DNA of 64,000 bases from JANSYA01 sp965243385 (lineage in GTDB: Bacteria > Spirochaetota > Leptospiria > Leptospirales > Leptonemataceae): contig CBDEUV010000002.1 of assembly GCA_965243385.1 (NCBI GenBank), forward strand, positions 4,092,001 to 4,156,000. Direction: 5' to 3'. The notes beneath the pieces were generated by a model. The model had not been told where the DNA came from and made no database searches. It saw only the letters and a list, made by a program, of their open reading frames with translations. Both the position numbers and the translations under genes were made by a program. Below are positions 59,658 to 64,000 of this stretch, one piece after another. Every line of letters begins with the position of its first letter. Positions within the stretch are counted from its first letter, which is position 1.

Positions 59658-60698
59658 CTAAACCAGCACGTCCGTATATAGATACGACGCCGGCGGCGCT
59701 TCGCTGTTCTCGGCGAATTCCAGCGATTCGCGCACGATTTCGCGGGCTTCCGCCTCCATGCGCGACATCTCTTTTTCGGGCACGCCGCTCAACTCCAATT
59801 CGCGCGCGGTGCGGGTCAACGGATCGCGTTTCTTATAGATTTCGACTTCTTCTTTCGAACGATACTTCGCCGGATCCGACATCGAATGCCCGCGGAAACG
59901 ATAGGTGCTGATTTCGAGCAGCGCCGGTCCTTCGCCGCGCCGGGCCCGTTCCACGAATTCGTTTACGTGGTTATAGACTTTGAGCACGTCGTCGCCCTCG
60001 AAGTGATCGCGGGCCATATCATAGGCCACGGCGCGAATGCTCACGTCCTGTACTGATAGCGCGCGATACTCGGGGGTACCCATGCTGTAGTGGTTGTTTT
60101 CGCAGATGAAGACGATCGGCAGCTTCCACAGGCTCGCCAGGTTCAGGCCCTCGTGAAAGGCGCCGATATTCGCCGCGCCTTCGCCGAAGAAGCAGATGCA
60201 CACGTCGTCGGTTTTTCGATAACGAATCGCCCAGCCGATGCCGGTCGCCAGCGCGACGTGCCCGCCGACGATGCCGTGACCGCCCATGAAATTCTTCGTT
60301 TTGTCGAAAAAGTGCATGGAACCGCCTTTGCCCTTTACGATGCCGGAGCGTTTGGCGAAGAGTTCGGCCATTAAAGAACGCGGATCGAGGCCCCGCACCA
60401 GCGCATGGCCGTGGTCGCGGTAAGTCGAAACCACATAATCGCCGGCCTTGAGCGTATTAATCGAACCCACGCCCACGGCTTCCTGTCCAATATAGAGGTG
60501 GCAGAAACCGCCGAATTTGCCCTGGGCGTACGCTTTCGCGGTGGCCTCTTCGAAGCGGCGGATCAGCAGCATTTCGCGGTACATTTTGGTCAGCAATTCC
60601 AGTTGCTGGCCGCTTACCTGGACGAGGGGTTCCTCTTCCGCGATTTTCAAATGCGGCGATTGGTTATTTTCAGTGGACCTGGTTTCTTCTTCGGACAT
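59658..60698 (-). CDS. pdhA: Pyruvate dehydrogenase E1 component, alpha subunit
   Basis: The thiamine diphosphate motif GEGAANIGAFHEGLNLASLWKLPIVFICENN is clear, as are CHLYIGQEAVGVG, VSTYRDHGHAL and phosphorylation-loop region YRFRGHSMSDPAKYRSKEEV. ATG 60698 (MSEEETRS) was chosen; the frame stays open to 60785. The first 25 residues are an acidic extension. It is the first gene of the operon. Confidence 0.96.
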   Translation of the reverse strand: MSEEETRSTENNQSPHLKIAEEEPLVQVSGQQLELLTKMYREMLLIRRFEEATAKAYAQGKFGGFCHLYIGQEAVGVGSINTLKAGDYVVSTYRDHGHALVRGLDPRSLMAELFAKRSGIVKGKGGSMHFFDKTKNFMGGHGIVGGHVALATGIGWAIRYRKTDDVCICFFGEGAANIGAFHEGLNLASLWKLPIVFICENNHYSMGTPEYRALSVQDVSIRAVAYDMARDHFEGDDVLKVYNHVNEFVERARRGEGPALLEISTYRFRGHSMSDPAKYRSKEEVEIYKKRDPLTRTARELELSGVPEKEMSRMEAEAREIVRESLEFAENSEAPPASYLYTDVLV

Positions 60699-61018
60699 GA
60701 ATGTTTGTACTCCGATTGCGACTGACTGCCTGGACCTTTCTGCCGGCTGTCGCGGGTCCGCGCGCTCCGCGGACTTCCGGATCATGCGGTCGGTCGGATC
60801 AGAAGCAAGAAAAATGATTTCTTTTAGGCGAAATTCGTCGAAAAAAAGAGAGCAGGCGAGCCCTTTTTTTATGGCGGTCCCGTCCGTCTACTATTGGTAT
60901 CGATAAGAGTCGGTTGGGTTACAAAGAATGCCGGATTTTTGGCGCTCCTTCGCGTGCTCCGGCTCGATCGGGGCCGGGCCTGAGTGGCACCGACGGTTTG
61001 AGGAAGCGATCAGTGAGA

Positions 61019-62158
61019 ATGCAGTCTGAAAAATCAAGATTTTCGTCCCTGCAACGAATGCCGCGTCGTCTGGCGGGTTGCGCCGCGCTGGCCGCGGCGG
61101 CATTCGCGCTCTTCATCGCGCCCGCATCCCTGACGGCGGAAGTCATCCAGCTGAAAAACGGAACCTTCATCGAGGGGCGCATCGTTTCGCAGGACCAGAA
61201 GCGCATCGTCCTGAAAACTGCCAACGGTCAGCAGCGCGTCGTCAATAAATCGACGATTCGTCGCATTGTATACGACGCCGGTCTCGGCGCGCGGTTGATC
61301 GCCGAACAAAAACGCAAACAACAGGCGGCCCGGGACGCGGAGCGCAATAAAGCACTCGAAGCCGAGCGCGCGCGCAAGGCGGCGGAGCTGGCAAAACAGA
61401 AAGAGCAAGAGGCGGCCAAAAACGCGGCGCGCGAAGCCGAGCGGCAGCGTCGCGAAGCCCGTGAAGCCCGCCAGCAGTACGCGGCGGCCTTCCAGGATTA
61501 CGAGCGCCGGGCCCGGGCGGAGTCGGAGCGTCTGGCGCGCGAAGAAGAGCTGCGCAAGAATCAAGAGGCGGCCGAAAAAGAAGAGCAGGAGCTTGCCGAA
61601 AATCAGACCGATGAATCGGAGGCGGTGCGCATTGATCGCTGGGGCGCTTTGTGGCGCTCGGCGATATTGCCAGGCTGGGGCCAGTTTTACGCCGACCAGC
61701 CGGTCATGGGTACGGCTTATAGCGGCCTCTTCGCTTTCGCCGCAGTGAATTCTTATAATCTACGCCGCATCGCACTTTCGTCTCGCAACGACTACACATC
61801 GTTCACGGATACCAGTTTTCTCGTGCCGCTCCTGCCGGGTGCGGGCATTCCCGCGGCGGCGGTCGTGTACTTCGAAACTTCGCGCCGTTCGGAAACCTAT
61901 TCGCGCAACGTAAAGCGTCAGCAGCAGTCGGTACAGCTGCTGGGCGGCATCTATCTCGTACAGCTGATTCACGCCGCCTTTCTGTCGGCCGAAGTCAGTA
62001 CTGCATTGCTGCTCGATCCCGCGGACTCGGAGTCCGGGGCGTCCGGCGTATCGCTCTTCGCCGACCAGGCTCCGTTAGACCAGCGCGATCAGATTCTCGG
62101 AGCCGGGCGCGACGGTCTCGACTCGCGAGTGGGCCTCGGCTATTCGTTGCGCTTTTGA
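61019..62158 (+). CDS. Exported coiled-coil protein with DUF5683-like membrane region
   Basis: The signal peptide (AGCAALAAAAFALFIAPASLTA) is followed by a small beta domain, VIQLKNGTFIEGRIVSQDQKRIVLKTANGQQRVVNKSTIRRIVY (about residues 42-85), an Ala/Glu/Arg-rich coiled coil (about 90-200), and a hydrophobic region starting with WRSAILPGWGQFYADQPVMGTAYS that resembles DUF5683. It ends in GLGYSLRF, a terminal Phe typical of outer membrane proteins. Function unknown. Confidence 0.75.
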   Translation: MQSEKSRFSSLQRMPRRLAGCAALAAAAFALFIAPASLTAEVIQLKNGTFIEGRIVSQDQKRIVLKTANGQQRVVNKSTIRRIVYDAGLGARLIAEQKRKQQAARDAERNKALEAERARKAAELAKQKEQEAAKNAAREAERQRREAREARQQYAAAFQDYERRARAESERLAREEELRKNQEAAEKEEQELAENQTDESEAVRIDRWGALWRSAILPGWGQFYADQPVMGTAYSGLFAFAAVNSYNLRRIALSSRNDYTSFTDTSFLVPLLPGAGIPAAAVVYFETSRRSETYSRNVKRQQQSVQLLGGIYLVQLIHAAFLSAEVSTALLLDPADSESGASGVSLFADQAPLDQRDQILGAGRDGLDSRVGLGYSLRF

Positions 62159-62179
62159 GCCGGGTCGGCTTTTTCAGTC

Positions 62180-62980
62180 GTGATGCAGCACCATTCTTCG
62201 ATTCTCGCCTTCGGTATCATTCTCACGGTTTTCCCGCTCTGCGGGCCCGGTTCCGAACCGTCCCCGGATGATCCGAATCTGGACTACTACGGTCCCACGC
62301 CGCCGGTCGTCTATCTGCTCGGGGATTTTGATCCGGGCGCGCATCCGCTATTCGTGCGTCTGGATCGACTGTCGATTCCGACGCGCGGGAGGACCATATA
62401 CCTGCGCAAAGAGGCGGCCCAGGCGCTGGCGAAGATGTACGCCGCGTTTCAGGAAGAACATCCAGATCCAAACGACGTGACTCCGGAATTCTGGATTACC
62501 TCCGGCACTCGCAATTTTCGCGCGCAACGGGGCATCTGGGAAGCGAAGTGGAACGGGAGTCGCAAAGTCGGCGGCAAAAAGCTCAACGAGAGCATCCCCG
62601 ATCCGGAAAAACGCGCGCTGAAGATTCTCGAATATTCCTCGATGCCGGGCACGTCGCGCCATCACTGGGGCACCGATTTTGACGTGAACAAGCTTACGAA
62701 TTCGTACTATAAATCCGGCGAGGGGAAAGTGCTCTACGACTGGATGGTAGCGAATGCGGGGCGTTTTGGTTTCTGCCAGCCCTATACGGCCGGTCGCAAA
62801 GCCGGCTATCTGGAAGAGCGGTGGCACTGGACCTATTTGCCGCTGGCCCGCCGGTTTACGCGCGATTGGAAACGCATGGTGGCCGAACGCTATCCGGCCG
62901 GCAAAAACTTCGCCGGTTCGAAAGGCGCGGGCGGTCTTGCGCCGACCTACGTGGAAAGCATCAATCCCGACTGCCGCTGA
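62180..62980 (+). CDS. VanY-type D-alanyl-D-alanine carboxypeptidase (peptidase M15B)
   Basis: A zinc peptidase that trims peptidoglycan stem peptides. Zn ligands are visible: His and Asp in SRHHWGTDFDVN and the His in EERWHWTYLPL. An N-terminal signal (ILAFGIILTVFPLC) sends it to the periplasm. It is 266 residues long and lies 21 bp downstream of the DUF5683-like gene, so the two are probably cotranscribed. Confidence 0.88.
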   Translation: MMQHHSSILAFGIILTVFPLCGPGSEPSPDDPNLDYYGPTPPVVYLLGDFDPGAHPLFVRLDRLSIPTRGRTIYLRKEAAQALAKMYAAFQEEHPDPNDVTPEFWITSGTRNFRAQRGIWEAKWNGSRKVGGKKLNESIPDPEKRALKILEYSSMPGTSRHHWGTDFDVNKLTNSYYKSGEGKVLYDWMVANAGRFGFCQPYTAGRKAGYLEERWHWTYLPLARRFTRDWKRMVAERYPAGKNFAGSKGAGGLAPTYVESINPDCR

Positions 62981-63005
62981 GCAAGCGCTGCAGGTCCGCC
63001 AGCGA

Positions 63006-63230
63006 TCAGCGGTCGTCGTTGCAGAAGAATTCGCCGGGTCGACACTCGAAGACTTCGCAGAGCGCGCAGATTACTCGATGGGACGCGTTATCGGACTCTT
63101 CGAGCTGTTCCACCCGCTGATGAGTAAATCCGCTGAAATGACCCGTAGCGACGATGCGCTGTGCCAGCTCTTTACGCGTCCAGTTGTGGCTTTCGCGTAA
63201 GCTGCGGATCTTTTCGCTCTGGAAACGCAT
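63006..63230 (-). CDS. Small XRE-family DNA-binding protein
   Basis: The 74 residues are a single helix-turn-helix domain: IRSLRESHNWTRKELAQRI, then FTHQRVEQLEESDNASHRVICALCEVFECRPGEFF, the standard XRE layout. It carries no other domain. It ends 26 bp from the VanY-type gene end and is divergent from gpsA. Confidence 0.88.
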   Translation of the reverse strand: MRFQSEKIRSLRESHNWTRKELAQRIVATGHFSGFTHQRVEQLEESDNASHRVICALCEVFECRPGEFFCNDDR

Positions 63231-63358
63231 ACCGAATTCCGACAGGTCGGCGTGCGCGCGATAAGGATCGTACGCACGACATTCTATCTTGCGCAGTTTT
63301 TCCGACTGTCAACTTATATTTTTGTTTACATTCGGCGTGCAGACGACCAGAAATCGGC

Positions 63359-64000
63359 ATGCAGGCAGCAGTGATCGGTGCGGGCGCATGGGGTACGACC
63401 CTGGCGAAGGTGCTCGCGGAAAACGTATCGGACGTGGTGATCTGGGCGCACGACGCGCGCATCGCAGACGAAATCAACACCAAACACGAGAACGCTTCTC
63501 TATTCGCGGGGGTGCCGCTGCCGCCGACGATTCGGGCGACTTCGGATCTGGGCGAAGCGATAGACGGCGCCCGATTGATCTTACTGGTCGTGGCCTCGGC
63601 GTTTTATGGACAAACTGTGGATAGCCTGGGTACGTTTCTGCCCGCATCCGGGGATGGCGGCGACCAGCCGCGTCCGATTCTGGTATCGGCGACGAAGGGC
63701 CTCGATCCGGCGACGAATCGCCGGACTTCTGAAATTCTGGCGGAGCGTTTGCCGGCGGACTATCGCGACCGATTTGCGATTCTTTCGGGGCCAAATATTT
63801 CGCGCGAGATCGCCGCGGGCAAACCGGCGACGACGGTGATCGCCTCGGCGAACGAAGCGATTTCGAGCGAGGCGCAACGATACTTCAGCACGCCTTATTT
63901 TCGGGTGTATACGAATACGGATGTGACCGGTACGGAACTGGGCGGCACTCTGAAAAACATCATCGCCATCGCGGCGGGGATTGTCGACGGCCTGGAACTG
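63359..64000 (+). CDS. gpsA: NAD(P)H-dependent glycerol-3-phosphate dehydrogenase (partial, runs off the window)
   Basis: It reduces dihydroxyacetone phosphate to sn-glycerol-3-phosphate for phospholipid synthesis. ATG at 63359 opens a frame that stays open to the window end: the NAD(P) fold GAGAWGTTLAKVLAE, then SATKGLDPATNRR with the catalytic Lys, LSGPNISREIAAGKP and GTELGGTLKNIIAIAAGIVDG. About 120 residues should follow beyond the window. Confidence 0.95.
   Translation, partial: MQAAVIGAGAWGTTLAKVLAENVSDVVIWAHDARIADEINTKHENASLFAGVPLPPTIRATSDLGEAIDGARLILLVVASAFYGQTVDSLGTFLPASGDGGDQPRPILVSATKGLDPATNRRTSEILAERLPADYRDRFAILSGPNISREIAAGKPATTVIASANEAISSEAQRYFSTPYFRVYTNTDVTGTELGGTLKNIIAIAAGIVDGLEL

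Noticed and set aside
60914..61018. N-terminal extension of the coiled-coil protein frame
   Set aside because: It lacks signal-peptide character, whereas ATG 61019 places a normal signal peptide at the N-terminus.

Overview
The window is GC-rich chromosomal DNA that reads as a member of the Leptospirales (Leptospiraceae-like spirochaetes), probably one of the higher-GC lineages rather than Leptospira itself. The evidence is as follows. The heme cluster carries a fused hemC-hemD gene and an embedded HemK/HemR two-component pair, an arrangement known from Leptospira. A 5S rRNA gene stands alone, without 16S or 23S next to it, and has its own promoter and terminator. Many small lipoproteins have spirochaete-type lipoboxes. 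The assignment is inference from gene content; no database was searched.

Layout. 0.1-2.4 kb: a polytopic membrane domain fused to phosphatidylserine decarboxylase, broken by a one-base frameshift. 2.4-2.6 kb: lone 5S rRNA on the minus strand. 3-12 kb: an adenylate cyclase, several envelope proteins of unknown function, a MarR regulator, a thiolase behind twin palindromic operators, a V4R-like protein, a SelW-like redox protein and an alpha/beta hydrolase. 11.9-14.6 kb: histidine kinase, acyltransferase/autoinducer-synthase-like protein and NarL-type response regulator, a possible signalling module. 14.8-25.4 kb: DUF5329 protein, CheX-like protein with a degenerate-GGDEF membrane partner, short S1 protein, penicillin-binding protein 1A, rhomboid-like protein, DUF4269 protein, and the L13-S9 ribosomal operon. 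25.7-27.6 kb: btaA-btaB, predicted to make the betaine lipid DGTS, followed by a 45-bp tandem structured repeat. 28-32 kb: YhhQ-type transporter, purine permease and a methyl-accepting chemotaxis protein.

32.2-38 kb: a complete suf iron-sulfur cluster operon (sufB-C-D-Rieske-S-U) with a perfect 14-bp palindrome in its promoter region. 38-46.5 kb: UPF0598 homologue, DUF4332 protein, uppP, fliS with a FliT-like partner, an exported caspase-like protein with an EF-hand loop, and lipoproteins. 46.5-54.2 kb: the translationally coupled heme operon hemA-hemCD-hemL-hemK-hemR-hemE. Upstream of hemA there is an exact match to the published HemR box (TGACA-N6-TGACA) and a Fur-like site. 54.5-64 kb: EamA transporter, a possible glycosyltransferase, a cytochrome c lipoprotein, the pyruvate dehydrogenase E1alpha-E1beta-E2 operon, an outer-membrane-type protein, a VanY-like peptidase, a small XRE regulator and the start of gpsA.

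Themes that tie the genes together are iron, heme and Fe-S homeostasis (suf, hem, cytochrome c), membrane lipid composition (psd, btaAB, thiolase, gpsA, uppP), cell-wall synthesis and processing (PBP1A, VanY-like, uppP), and motility and signalling (fliS, MCP, CheX-like, cyclase, the kinase/synthase/regulator group). Most minus-strand groups are tight operons. Long open frames antisense to real genes are common here because of the GC-biased third codon position, and they were not annotated.
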